Shown here: one piece after another, positions 1-6,506 of the stretch
Layout: the number at the start of each line of letters is the position of its first letter
Position numbering within the stretch: the first letter of the stretch is position 1
Source: Methanobacteriota archaeon
GTDB taxonomy: Archaea > Thermoplasmatota > Poseidoniia > Poseidoniales > Poseidoniaceae
Assembly: GCA_002726395.1 (NCBI GenBank)
Contig: PBTA01000079.1
Span: 1-7,187, forward strand
Direction: 5' to 3'
Length of the DNA: 7,187 bases
Program-made: the position numbers and the translations under genes
Notes under the pieces: model-generated
The model's input: only the letters and a program-made list of their open reading frames with translations
Told to the model about the DNA's origin: nothing
Databases searched by the model: none

Positions 1-75
1 CAAGGTGATCATTACGGTTTGTGTCGTCAAAAGGTAAACCATACCGATATGACGTGAATTGAATGTGGTGTTTTC
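1..75. other. Left edge, no certain gene
   Basis: The + strand is open from base 1 to a TGA at 55-57 in the frame starting at base 1 (18 codons), and to a TAA at 35-37 in the next frame. Either could be the 3' tail of a gene cut by the window edge, but neither tail is recognisable. No strong ribosome-binding site or promoter could be picked out ahead of the ATG at 76. Confidence 0.3.
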
Positions 76-489
76 ATGACGGTTCATTTAAAAAAACTAT
101 CAGTTGGCTCACAATCGCTTGATAGTCTTCGTGCAGGGCAGGCGCTTCGTTTGGCGCAAGGCGGCAGGCTGGTTCATGTCACACGCAATCGGCCGCGCCG
201 CGCCGAAGAGCTGCTCGATGGTGGATCAATCTATTGGATTATCAAGGGGGTGGTTACCGCGCGTCAGGCCATTATTGACCTTGCCGATGCGCAACGTGCC
301 GATGGAACACCGGCCTGCGGCATTGTGCTGTCACCTGAAATCATTCAAGTTGCCCCAATCAAAATGCGTATTTTTCAGGGTTGGCGTTATTTTGAAGCCA
401 AAGATGTGCCGGCTGATATTGGCGCTGATGGCGCCGGTGATATGCCTGCCGAACTGGCCGCCGAATTGCGCGATCTTGGTGTTCTCTAA
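76..489 (+). CDS. DUF1489 family protein
   Basis: This 137-residue protein matches the DUF1489 family, small soluble proteins of unknown function found mainly in Alphaproteobacteria. Recognition rests on the start MTVHLKKLSVG, the central block PRRAEELLDGGSIYW at residues 40-54 followed by a hydrophobic stretch with IKGVV, and FQGWRYF at residues 100-106. The usual members are of similar length, so the gene looks complete. There is no signal peptide or membrane segment, so a cytoplasmic location is expected. The ATG at 76 is chosen because the family's N-terminus begins there, although only a weak GTGG-like sequence precedes it. The gene is visibly richer in G and C than the cyclase region. 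It is convergent with the thermonuclease gene. The family assignment is fairly safe; no biochemical role can be given. Confidence 0.85.
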   Translation: MTVHLKKLSVGSQSLDSLRAGQALRLAQGGRLVHVTRNRPRRAEELLDGGSIYWIIKGVVTARQAIIDLADAQRADGTPACGIVLSPEIIQVAPIKMRIFQGWRYFEAKDVPADIGADGAGDMPAELAAELRDLGVL

Positions 490-664
490 AACTCAATTCT
501 TGCTAGCCTTATTTTCTGCCATTGCTCCTTTTTGCCATGTGGTTTGGGTGAATTTCCGTCCATCATGGTTGGTTACGGCGATCATGCTCTTGCGCTCGTA
601 AGCTTTTGGACTTTCTCACACTTCTGGGCTGTTTTACGCTTCAGGGGGGGCTGCGTTCCGGCGG

Positions 665-1216
665 CTATTGTGAGCGGCGCCATGCCCATGGTGCGGTAAA
701 AGCACCCGCCCACATGCCCAATTTGGCGGTTTTGGCACTGTCTTCATCGGCGTTATAGATGGATGAATATTGCCGATAAGCCAATGCCAGCCCAGCGCGA
801 ACAAGCGCCGCCCCAAGATCAGTTTTTCCATTAAAACACTGCATCACAAGCCGGCGATAGCGATCAACATCAATCAAATCACATTGCAAATAAGGTGCGT
901 TTGCCACTAATGTCTCAAGCGTTTTTTGCGCTGCCATGCCGCAGGCCCATTCAGCCCCATTGGCGTCGGTGCACTGCTGGTTCTTTTCAGGCGCATCAAT
1001 ACCAAAAAGTCGGATCCGGAACCCACCGCTCCTAAGCGAGTCACCATCAGTAATATGAGTAATGCTCACTTTTCCCGAAATGGAAAAACGTTCTGTTAAA
1101 AACTGATTTTGCGCAATTGCATCGTTCGTAAAGATGAAGCTCAACGCAATAGTGATTAGATAAATAATTTGATAAAAAACCATTAACGTTTTTAAAATTG
1201 GGAACCTCAATATCAC
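665..1216 (-). CDS. Exported thermonuclease (SNase-like) family protein
   Basis: This 183-residue protein has a staphylococcal-nuclease (OB-fold) domain at about residues 47-178. Members are typically calcium-dependent nucleases that cleave DNA or RNA. The catalytic set of S. aureus nuclease is present by motif alignment: D57 and D59 in TDGDS, R69 (R35 equivalent), D74 and E77 in GIDAPE (D40 and E43), and R122 in DRYRR (R87). The hydrophobic N-terminus, about residues 10-30, ends in AIA-Q near residue 35 and looks like a signal peptide, so the enzyme probably acts in the periplasm or outside the cell. Four cysteines in the mature part (82, 92, 112, 127) could form disulfides. The longest frame starts at GTG (1214-1216). 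A TTG two codons later (1208-1210) has a better-spaced TTAGG five bases upstream, and an ATG at codon 12 is also possible, so the start is uncertain. Activity is inferred from conserved residues only. Confidence 0.85.
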   Translation of the reverse strand: MILRFPILKTLMVFYQIIYLITIALSFIFTNDAIAQNQFLTERFSISGKVSITHITDGDSLRSGGFRIRLFGIDAPEKNQQCTDANGAEWACGMAAQKTLETLVANAPYLQCDLIDVDRYRRLVMQCFNGKTDLGAALVRAGLALAYRQYSSIYNADEDSAKTAKLGMWAGAFTAPWAWRRSQ

Positions 1217-1259
1217 CTAAGTTCTGAGCAAAAAACGAATTTCTGTTCGGGAATAGAGC

Positions 1260-1288
1260 TTAATAGTTTATCTTAAGGTCATTGTTAA
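1260..1288 (-). promoter_or_regulatory. Candidate sigma-70-type promoter for the thermonuclease gene
   Basis: Read on the minus strand, TTAACA (1288-1283) and TATTAA (1265-1260) are separated by 17 bases. They match the -35 and -10 consensus at five and four of six positions. Transcription would start near 1253, giving a leader of roughly 37 bases before the GTG. In such AT-rich DNA chance matches are common. Confidence 0.35.
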
Positions 1289-1364
1289 TAAAATAAATCC
1301 TAAAAGGTAATTGGGAAGAGTATGATGTTTATCAAGATACGATATGTTGATGGTTGCCAGTGCT

Positions 1365-1368
1365 GGAG
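1365..1368 (+). promoter_or_regulatory. Ribosome-binding site that decides the hydrolase start
   Basis: GGAG lies six bases before the ATG at 1375. The frame is open further upstream to a TTG at 1354, but that codon has no comparable site and the extra residues do not fit the family. The ATG is therefore the better start. Confidence 0.6.
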
Positions 1369-1374
1369 CAAAAG

Positions 1375-2166
1375 ATGAAGTTTACGATTCATGGTGTTAG
1401 AGGCTCAGTTCCAACACCAGGAGTTGAGTATGCAAAGTATGGTGGAAATACCAGCTGTTTTGAAATTGAAACCTGTGAGAGCCAAATATTTTGTGATGCT
1501 GGGACTGGTTTTCGATCAGCAAAACTTTTACGCGAAGAAAAGAACGTGTGTGTATTTTTTACCCACTTTCACCATGATCACATACAGGGGTTGCCTTTCA
1601 ATAATGATTTGTTTCCTGAGGGAACCAAAATTTGTATTTCCAGTGCTTTGTATGATAAACAAACAACTAGAGCGGTTCTAAAACAATATTTCTCTGCCTG
1701 TTTCTTCCCGGTAAATATTTTTGAAAATTTGAATCACTTGTCAGTCCAAAGTTTTGATGACGCAAAAGACGCTTTGAAACGGGACGTTGATATCAGTTTC
1801 ATTAATTTGAAACACCCTGGCGGTGCGGTTGGATACTCGTTCGTTAAAGAAAGTAAAAAAGTAGTAATATTACTTGATAATGAATTCCAGGAGCCGCAGC
1901 TCGATGGATTGTCAGAATTTTGTAAGGATGCAGATATACTGATCTGGGATGGAATGTTCACAAAAGAAGAATTATTAGGTAAAAGAGGTTGGGGGCATTC
2001 CTCTATAGAACAAGCAGAAGAATTCACTAAGCTCTGTGACGTCAAAAAAACTGTGATTTGCCATCATGCCCCATATCGCTCTGACACAGATATTGATGAA
2101 TTGAAGGCAAGAATATCATCAGGCCGAATTAGCTTTGGTTGCGAAAAAATGTCATTTTACATTTAA
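1375..2166 (+). CDS. Metallo-beta-lactamase-fold metal-dependent hydrolase
   Basis: This 263-residue, probably cytoplasmic protein is an MBL-fold hydrolase. It carries HFHHDH at residues 64-69 (H64, H66, D68, H69), the further metal-ligand candidates H147 in LKHPGG and D168 in ILLDNE, the motif GWGHSS at 205-210, and a late HH at 230-231. The N-terminus, MKFTIHGVRGSVPTPG then YGGNTSC, and FCDAGTG near 39-45 are hallmarks of the PhnP/COG1235-like branch, whose members cleave phosphodiester-type or related bonds. The substrate cannot be read from sequence. The gene ends 37 bases from, and converges with, a class III cyclase gene. Because some MBL enzymes (class II phosphodiesterases such as yeast Pde1) hydrolyse cAMP, a cyclic-nucleotide phosphodiesterase role is possible, but that is inference from position. 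It is also much AT-richer than the DUF1489 gene. Length fits the family and all visible metal ligands are present. Confidence 0.85.
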   Translation: MKFTIHGVRGSVPTPGVEYAKYGGNTSCFEIETCESQIFCDAGTGFRSAKLLREEKNVCVFFTHFHHDHIQGLPFNNDLFPEGTKICISSALYDKQTTRAVLKQYFSACFFPVNIFENLNHLSVQSFDDAKDALKRDVDISFINLKHPGGAVGYSFVKESKKVVILLDNEFQEPQLDGLSEFCKDADILIWDGMFTKEELLGKRGWGHSSIEQAEEFTKLCDVKKTVICHHAPYRSDTDIDELKARISSGRISFGCEKMSFYI

Positions 2167-2203
2167 ATTTTTATACAAATGTAAAAGCGTGGACTTGCAG
2201 ACG

Positions 2204-3088
2204 TTATTTGTATTTGTCTTTAACCTTTGTGATTTCCAAAAATACAGCATTGGTGATTTGATCTGCAACGGTGTCGCTTACTAGTGCTATTTGGCTCATT
2301 GGTCCGCCGGTATTACCGGACCATAGAGTTTTTCCTCCGGGCGCCTTTAAAACGATGTCAACCTCAAAATTTGATCCACTTGGGGTAACAGTGCCAATTA
2401 GCTGGTAATCGTCCTCACTCGGATTTTGTTGAATAAGTGCGTCAATCCAATCTTTTTGATCTAAATATTTATGAAGATCATTTGTTACATTGGTTGCAAA
2501 TAGAGAGACTGTCTCATCGTTCCCAGCGAATGGTTTGATTGCAATTGCGGGGCCATCAGTGGTTCTATCCATGCCTTTGGAGCCAACGTTTAGCCGACCT
2601 GTGCTCCAGACCTCTACCGGAGTAGCAATATTTTTAAGTGTTTGTTTTCCACAGTTGTTGAAAACTTTGGCTTGGTTTTGATCAAGGCATAAATAAGCAG
2701 AAGTTGAAATTGCAACATCTCCTTGCTCAGCGATTGATTCTAGCCTTGCGGCAATGTTAACTGTATCACCATAAACATCTGGTGGTGGACCTTCTTCGTG
2801 CTCTACATCTCCGAGGTGGATGCCTACTCTTAAAGCAAGTTGACCTTGTCGTTTCGAAATCTCTTGCCACTCCAACGCGCAGTTTACAGCATTTGAAGCA
2901 CTATTAAATTCAATTAACCAGCCATCTCCCAATGACTTAATCATGTTACCGCTGTGTTTTTCCAAAGTTGGACGAATGACTTCTCTAGCAAACGTGCGAA
3001 GCTTTTCTAGTGTCCCTGGCTCGTCCTGGGCCATCATTTTAGAATAGCCAACCACGTCAGCCAAAAAAATTACCCCTAAACTTCTCAT
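2204..3088 (-). CDS. Class III adenylate/guanylate cyclase with TolB/FlgO-like C-terminal domain
   Basis: This 294-residue soluble protein has an N-terminal class III cyclase homology domain (residues about 4-165) and a second domain (about 178-286). Catalytic residues are complete. The metal-binding aspartates are D11 (FLADVVGYS) and D55 (KSLGDG). The adenine-specifying pair is K51 and D104, and the transition-state residues are N111 and R115 in GDTVNIAARLE. LKNIATPVEVW at 151-161 closes the domain. The second domain begins GPAIAIKPFAGN and resembles the TolB/FlgO-like module that follows such cyclases in many proteobacterial proteins. Those proteins usually continue into TPR repeats, which are absent here, so this is a short version. 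No membrane segment is seen. Cyclic AMP synthesis is the likely reaction. The start is secure: AGGAG (minus strand, 3100-3096) sits seven bases before the ATG. Confidence 0.88.
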   Translation of the reverse strand: MRSLGVIFLADVVGYSKMMAQDEPGTLEKLRTFAREVIRPTLEKHSGNMIKSLGDGWLIEFNSASNAVNCALEWQEISKRQGQLALRVGIHLGDVEHEEGPPPDVYGDTVNIAARLESIAEQGDVAISTSAYLCLDQNQAKVFNNCGKQTLKNIATPVEVWSTGRLNVGSKGMDRTTDGPAIAIKPFAGNDETVSLFATNVTNDLHKYLDQKDWIDALIQQNPSEDDYQLIGTVTPSGSNFEVDIVLKAPGGKTLWSGNTGGPMSQIALVSDTVADQITNAVFLEITKVKDKYK

Positions 3089-3095
3089 TATCTCT

Positions 3096-3100
3096 CTCCT
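3096..3100 (-). promoter_or_regulatory. Strong Shine-Dalgarno of the short cyclase gene
   Basis: On the minus strand AGGAG ends seven bases ahead of the ATG at 3088-3086. It is the best ribosome-binding site in the window and suggests efficient translation of this cyclase, unlike the large GAF cyclase, which has no clear site. Confidence 0.7.
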
Positions 3101-3155
3101 GGTTGGTCAGCCGCTGATTTATAAAATTTTCTGATGCTTTTGCCTTATTTAATAG

Positions 3156-3170
3156 TAATTTTTAAAATTA
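3156..3170. repeat. 15-base AT-rich perfect palindrome
   Basis: TAATTTT and AAAATTA flank a single T. It lies about 70 bases upstream of the short cyclase start and could be an operator, but composition alone makes such palindromes fairly likely here. Confidence 0.4.
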
Positions 3171-3254
3171 TTTGTAAGTCTATATCTAAGCCTAACTTCA
3201 AAGGTATTTCCATGGAATTTTACAAAGATGTACACGCATTGCTCTTTTTACCTT

Positions 3255-3281
3255 TAAAAACCACCAAAACTGTTGTTTTTA
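3255..3281. repeat. Inverted repeat, 7-base arms
   Basis: TAAAAAC (3255-3261) and GTTTTTA (3275-3281) are perfect complements around 13 bases. An alternative tighter hairpin, AAAAC-TGTT-GTTTT, lies at 3266-3279. The stems are AT-rich and therefore weak. It abuts the next hairpin directly. Confidence 0.4.
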
Positions 3282-3296
3282 CGCAGTCTAACTGCG
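3282..3296. repeat. GC-rich palindrome/hairpin CGCAGT-CTA-ACTGCG
   Basis: Perfect six-base arms around CTA make this the only GC-rich symmetric element in the intergenic region. It sits just upstream of the candidate promoter at 3308-3337, where an operator could lie. No protein can be assigned to it. Confidence 0.5.
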
Positions 3297-3307
3297 GATA
3301 CACGAGT

Positions 3308-3337
3308 TTGTAAAAATTTGATGTCTTTATTTATAGT
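3308..3337 (+). promoter_or_regulatory. Candidate promoter for the coiled-coil/GAF-cyclase operon
   Basis: TTGTAA (3308-3313) and TATAGT (3332-3337) are separated by 18 bases and resemble the sigma-70 boxes. Transcription would begin near 3344, about 40 bases before the TTG at 3383. This is the best match found in the region, but the AT content raises the chance background. Confidence 0.35.
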
Positions 3338-3382
3338 GTAAAAAAGTTGTATGTCACCAGTGGTTTAATAAACTAAGGCTTA

Positions 3383-3940
3383 TTGAGTCTAATCGATAGA
3401 GTGGCTAGACAAAGAGTGAAACCTGATAAAGAAAATCAAAGTCAACCAGAAGTCAAAGATTTGAGGGCAACAATAGTTGTGCTCAGGGAACAGCTAGAAA
3501 TTCTTTCTTTTGAGAAAGATAAAGCCGTGCAAAAGTCGGCTATGCAATCTAATGACGAAAAAAATCAATTAAAACAATCTGTAAGCACTCTTCGAAACGA
3601 ATTAGAAAACCTTCAATTTGATAAGGATGCAGCGGTGCAACGTGCAGTTCAGAGCTCTTCTGATGAAATTCAGCAATTAAAAAATACTGCTTCGAGTCTT
3701 CGCAGCGAGTTGGAGAGTTTAAGATTTGATAAAGATGCAGCGGTACAACGTGCAGTTCAGGGTTCTTCTGATGAAATTCAGCAATTGAAAAATACTGCTT
3801 CGAGTCTTCGTAGCGAGCTAGAGAGTTTAAGATTTGATAAAGACGCGGCGGTGCAACGTGCAGTTCAGAGCTCATTTGATGAAATCCAGCAGCTAAAAAA
3901 TACCGTGTCAAGTTTGCGGTCTAAGGTTGAAAGATTGTAA
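3383..3940 (+). CDS. Coiled-coil protein with four 36-residue tandem repeats
   Basis: I do not recognise a family for this 185-residue protein. After a polar, charged N-terminus (about residues 1-33) it consists of four tandem 36-residue units at 34-69, 70-105, 106-141 and 142-177, plus a partial unit to the end. The first unit is diverged; the other three share LRSELESLRFDKDAAVQRAVQ and then DEIQQLKNT. Leucine, valine and isoleucine spacing predicts a long amphipathic helix. Because 36 is one more than five heptads, each unit implies a one-residue skip in a heptad coiled coil. There is no signal peptide or membrane segment. The only good start is TTG at 3383, with AAGG four bases upstream; a GTG at 3401 lacks a site, and the first in-frame ATG is codon 54, inside the first repeat. 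It lies 82 bases before the GAF cyclase in the same direction, so it is probably cotranscribed and may be a scaffold or partner (inference). Confidence 0.7.
   Translation: MSLIDRVARQRVKPDKENQSQPEVKDLRATIVVLREQLEILSFEKDKAVQKSAMQSNDEKNQLKQSVSTLRNELENLQFDKDAAVQRAVQSSSDEIQQLKNTASSLRSELESLRFDKDAAVQRAVQGSSDEIQQLKNTASSLRSELESLRFDKDAAVQRAVQSSFDEIQQLKNTVSSLRSKVERL
3482..3913 (+). repeat. Four 108-base in-frame tandem repeats
   Basis: Units run 3482-3589 (degenerate), 3590-3697, 3698-3805 and 3806-3913, each beginning at a leucine codon. The third and fourth units differ in 14 codons; 11 of these are synonymous and three change the residue (G to S, S to F, A to V). The repeat arose by duplication and its protein sequence has since been conserved. 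Confidence 0.9.
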
Positions 3941-3950
3941 ATAGACCGCA
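3915..3950 (+). repeat. Inverted repeat spanning the coiled-coil stop codon
   Basis: TGCGGTCTA (3915-3923) and TAGACCGCA (3942-3950) are perfect nine-base complements around an 18-base loop that contains the TAA at 3938-3940. No T-run follows, so it does not look like an intrinsic terminator. In mRNA it could affect termination of translation, transcript stability or relative expression of the downstream cyclase. Confidence 0.5.
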
Positions 3951-4022
3951 GTAAAAAGAACGAGCTTAAATAATCTGATATTAGTCAAATCATACAAATT
4001 TGCAGTGCAGTAATTTAATGAA

Positions 4023-6371
4023 ATGGTAAATTTTGAGATGAAAAATACTATTAACGCGATGAGTTTACAGGATTTAAGAGGAAAGCTCGAAAAGCTGGAA
4101 AAGAAATCCCGACGCACTGAATTGCTACTAACGATTAATCGAAAGATTGCGGGTCTAACGGACCTGACCGAAGTTTTGTTTAAGATAATTGATGAGCTTG
4201 TTTTTGAGCTTAATGCTGAAAGGGGTAGCCTTTTTCTAAATGACCCGTTGACGGGTGAGTTGTACTCACGCATTGCCCAAGGAGAGCTCGCCAGAGAGAT
4301 ACGTTTCCTAAACACATCTGGTATCGCTGGTTCGATTTACCATTCTGGAGCTAGTGAAATTATTCATGATGTGACAAATGACGAACGATTCAACAAATCA
4401 ATAGATGAACGAACAGGTTTTAAAACCAGAAATATTATTTGCATACCAATTCAAACAGCCCAAGATGATGTTATTGGGGTTGTTCAAGTTCTGAATAAGA
4501 AAAAAGGTAGGTTTACTAAAAGTGACCTTGAAATGGCCGAGGCAATTACGGGGCAAGCTGCTGCAACGTTGCAAAATGCTCAAGGGCTCGAACAGCAATC
4601 ATTGTCGCGAGAAAAAGAGAAGCTTTTTATTGAATTGGTCTCTGATGTAACTGCTGAGATTGAATTAGGGTCTTTACTTCAGCGCGTGATGACTGAGGCG
4701 ACAAAAATGTTGAACGCCGATAGGGCTACTCTTTTTTTACATGATCAGAAAACTAATGAATTATTTTCTCGGGTGGCAATGGGTGACAACGTTGGTGAGA
4801 TCCGTCTGCCAGATAATGTTGGGATAGCTGGCTCAGTTTTTCAATCTCGAGAGACCGTTAATATACCCCACGCTTACGCTGATCTTCGGTTCAACCCAGC
4901 ATTTGATAAAAAAACAGGTTATTTCACTCGATCTATTCTCTGTGTTCCCATAATGAATAAAGATGGTATTTGTATTGGATGCACTCAGGTTCTTAACAAA
5001 AGTGGAGGTGGCTTTACTGACGAAGATGAGTCCCGTTTGAAAGCGTTTACCCAGCAAGTGGCAATCGCACTTGAAAATGCTCAACTGTTCGAAGAAGTGG
5101 CAAAGGAAAGAACCTACAGCGACAGTATGCTTGCTAGCATGTCAAATGCAGTGGTTACGATTAATGAGGACGGAAAAATAGCGACCTGTAATAAAGCGGG
5201 TTTGAAAATTTTTAGAGTTAGCGCCTCAGAGATAGTTGGCAAAACTGTTGAAGATTTTTTTTCAGGTAGTCGGTTGTGGATGCTAGAGAAATTTAATCAA
5301 TGTAATGAGTTAAAAGAAAATATTGATTTGATGGATGTTACCTTTGAAGTTGGAACTGAAGAAGGTGGTAATATTGACATTGTTTCTTCGAACGTGAGCT
5401 TCCTGCCATTAGAAAACAATGATGCGGAGGGAAGAACAGACCAAAAATCGCAACATTTAGGTACACTTGTCGTGATTGAAGACATCTCAGATGAAAAGAG
5501 AATGAAGTCAACAATGTCAAGATATATTGATCCTGGGATTGCTGATCAGTTGATGGCTGATGGGACAGACATCATGGGTGGGCAAGAAACCCTTGCTACA
5601 GTGCTTTTTTCTGATGTGCGAAGTTTTACCACTATAACTGAGACTTTAGGTGCCCAAGGAACTGTTACTCTGCTAAATGAATATTTTGATATAATGGTTG
5701 AGGCGATTAGTGAACAAGGGGGGATGGTTGACAAATTTATTGGCGACGCAATTATGGCGGGTTTTGGAATTCCATTGGCTCATGATGATGATGAGGATCG
5801 GGGTGTACGCGCGGGAATTAATATGATCAAGCGCTTATGGGAGTGGAATAGCCTACGTGAAAGTGATGGGAAGCCCCCAGTAGAAATGGGCCTTGGTTTG
5901 AATACTGACAAAGTAGTGTCAGGAAATATTGGTTCTAGCAAGCGGATGGATTACACCATGATAGGTGATGGCGTCAATTTAGCGGCTAGGCTTGAGAGCG
6001 CTTGTAAGTCCTATTCTGCGCGAATTTTGATTAGCGATTTTACTTATCAAAGGCTCAAAGGAACATACCAAATAAGGTACATAGATGACGTGATAGTAAA
6101 GGGTAAAACAACACCGGTTGGTGTGCGTGAGGTGCTTGATTATCACACGTCAGAGACGTTTCCAAATCTCATGGATAATGTGAACCACTTTAATGAGGGT
6201 CGTTCATTGTTTAAAAGTGGTAATTGGAGCAAAGCCATCAAATCCTTTGATGAGTGTTTGAAGTGTAATCCAAATGATGGGTTGTCACAAACATACTTGG
6301 AAAGATGTGAAATTATGCGAGAAAAAAACCCAAAAGACTGGGATGGAATTTGGGTCATGACGTCAAAATAA
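4023..6371 (+). CDS. Multi-sensor class III adenylate cyclase: GAF-GAF-PAS-cyclase-TPR
   Basis: This 782-residue soluble protein makes a cyclic nucleotide, most likely cAMP. Domains in order: helical N-terminus (1-45); GAF-A (about 48-186); GAF-B (213-354); PAS (365-490); linker with RYIDPGIADQL; cyclase domain (about 522-706); and a TPR-like helical hairpin (716-768). Metal aspartates are D531 (FSDVRSF) and D575 (DKFIGD). The adenine-specifying positions are K571 and T645, and the transition-state residues are N652 and R656 (GDGVNLAARLE). Thr at 645 instead of Asp, and the whole domain order, match Anabaena CyaB1, whose GAF domains bind cAMP and stimulate the enzyme. The cyclic-nucleotide GAF signature NK-x-F-x3-DE is complete in GAF-B (N325, K326, F331, D335, E336) but ends DL in GAF-A (N158, K159, F164, D168, L169). 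The start is uncertain: ATGs at 4023, 4038 and 4059 all lack a clear ribosome-binding site. Transfer from another lineage is possible but unproven. Confidence 0.92.
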   Translation: MVNFEMKNTINAMSLQDLRGKLEKLEKKSRRTELLLTINRKIAGLTDLTEVLFKIIDELVFELNAERGSLFLNDPLTGELYSRIAQGELAREIRFLNTSGIAGSIYHSGASEIIHDVTNDERFNKSIDERTGFKTRNIICIPIQTAQDDVIGVVQVLNKKKGRFTKSDLEMAEAITGQAAATLQNAQGLEQQSLSREKEKLFIELVSDVTAEIELGSLLQRVMTEATKMLNADRATLFLHDQKTNELFSRVAMGDNVGEIRLPDNVGIAGSVFQSRETVNIPHAYADLRFNPAFDKKTGYFTRSILCVPIMNKDGICIGCTQVLNKSGGGFTDEDESRLKAFTQQVAIALENAQLFEEVAKERTYSDSMLASMSNAVVTINEDGKIATCNKAGLKIFRVSASEIVGKTVEDFFSGSRLWMLEKFNQCNELKENIDLMDVTFEVGTEEGGNIDIVSSNVSFLPLENNDAEGRTDQKSQHLGTLVVIEDISDEKRMKSTMSRYIDPGIADQLMADGTDIMGGQETLATVLFSDVRSFTTITETLGAQGTVTLLNEYFDIMVEAISEQGGMVDKFIGDAIMAGFGIPLAHDDDEDRGVRAGINMIKRLWEWNSLRESDGKPPVEMGLGLNTDKVVSGNIGSSKRMDYTMIGDGVNLAARLESACKSYSARILISDFTYQRLKGTYQIRYIDDVIVKGKTTPVGVREVLDYHTSETFPNLMDNVNHFNEGRSLFKSGNWSKAIKSFDECLKCNPNDGLSQTYLERCEIMREKNPKDWDGIWVMTSK

Positions 6372-6426
6372 TTTTACAGGTAAATCTTTCGACTCAATTT
6401 GTTGATAACGAAAATAAAAGAAGTAA

Positions 6427-6456
6427 TTGATTATCCTTGTTAATGCATGGTTATAT
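6427..6456 (+). promoter_or_regulatory. Weak candidate promoter for the TolC-family gene
   Basis: TTGATT (6427-6432) and TTATAT (6451-6456) are 18 bases apart in the 135-base gap after the cyclase. No terminator hairpin was found in the gap, so read-through from the cyclase operon is also possible. Confidence 0.22.
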
Positions 6457-6506
6457 ACACTCCTATTTTTACCTCTTTACTGACCTGGGGATAAAGCTTG
6501 AGACAG

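Larger units (their letters stand above)
3089..3382. other. AT-rich divergent intergenic region between the two cyclase transcripts
   Basis: This 294-base gap separates the minus-strand cyclase from the plus-strand coiled-coil gene and should hold both promoters. No credible small gene was seen. It contains an AT palindrome (3156-3170), two hairpin-forming inverted repeats (3255-3281 and 3282-3296) and a candidate rightward promoter (3308-3337). No CRP-type TGTGA-N6-TCACA site is present. Confidence 0.6.

Noticed and set aside
104..601. 165-codon + strand frame overlapping the DUF1489 gene
   Set aside because: It overlaps a recognisable family member in another frame, and its translation is rich in Cys, Trp and Arg with no recognisable domain.
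634..831. 65-codon minus-strand frame at the 3' end of the thermonuclease gene
   Set aside because: It runs in another frame inside the catalytic domain of a well-supported gene, and the active-site residues are all in the longer frame.
2173..2213. ATACAAAT/ATTTGTAT inverted repeat between the convergent hydrolase and cyclase genes, considered as a bidirectional terminator
   Set aside because: The eight-base arms contain only A/T plus one C-G pair, are 25 bases apart and overlap the cyclase stop codon. The stem would be too weak to call a terminator.
3089..3382. CRP/cAMP-receptor binding site upstream of the cyclases
   Set aside because: I looked for TGTGA-N6-TCACA and close variants, and found only isolated half-site-like pieces such as GTCAC near 3353.
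3549..3911. 120-codon minus-strand frame through the coiled-coil repeats
   Set aside because: The repeat simply carries an antisense open frame in each unit. Codon changes between units keep the plus-strand protein, not this one.
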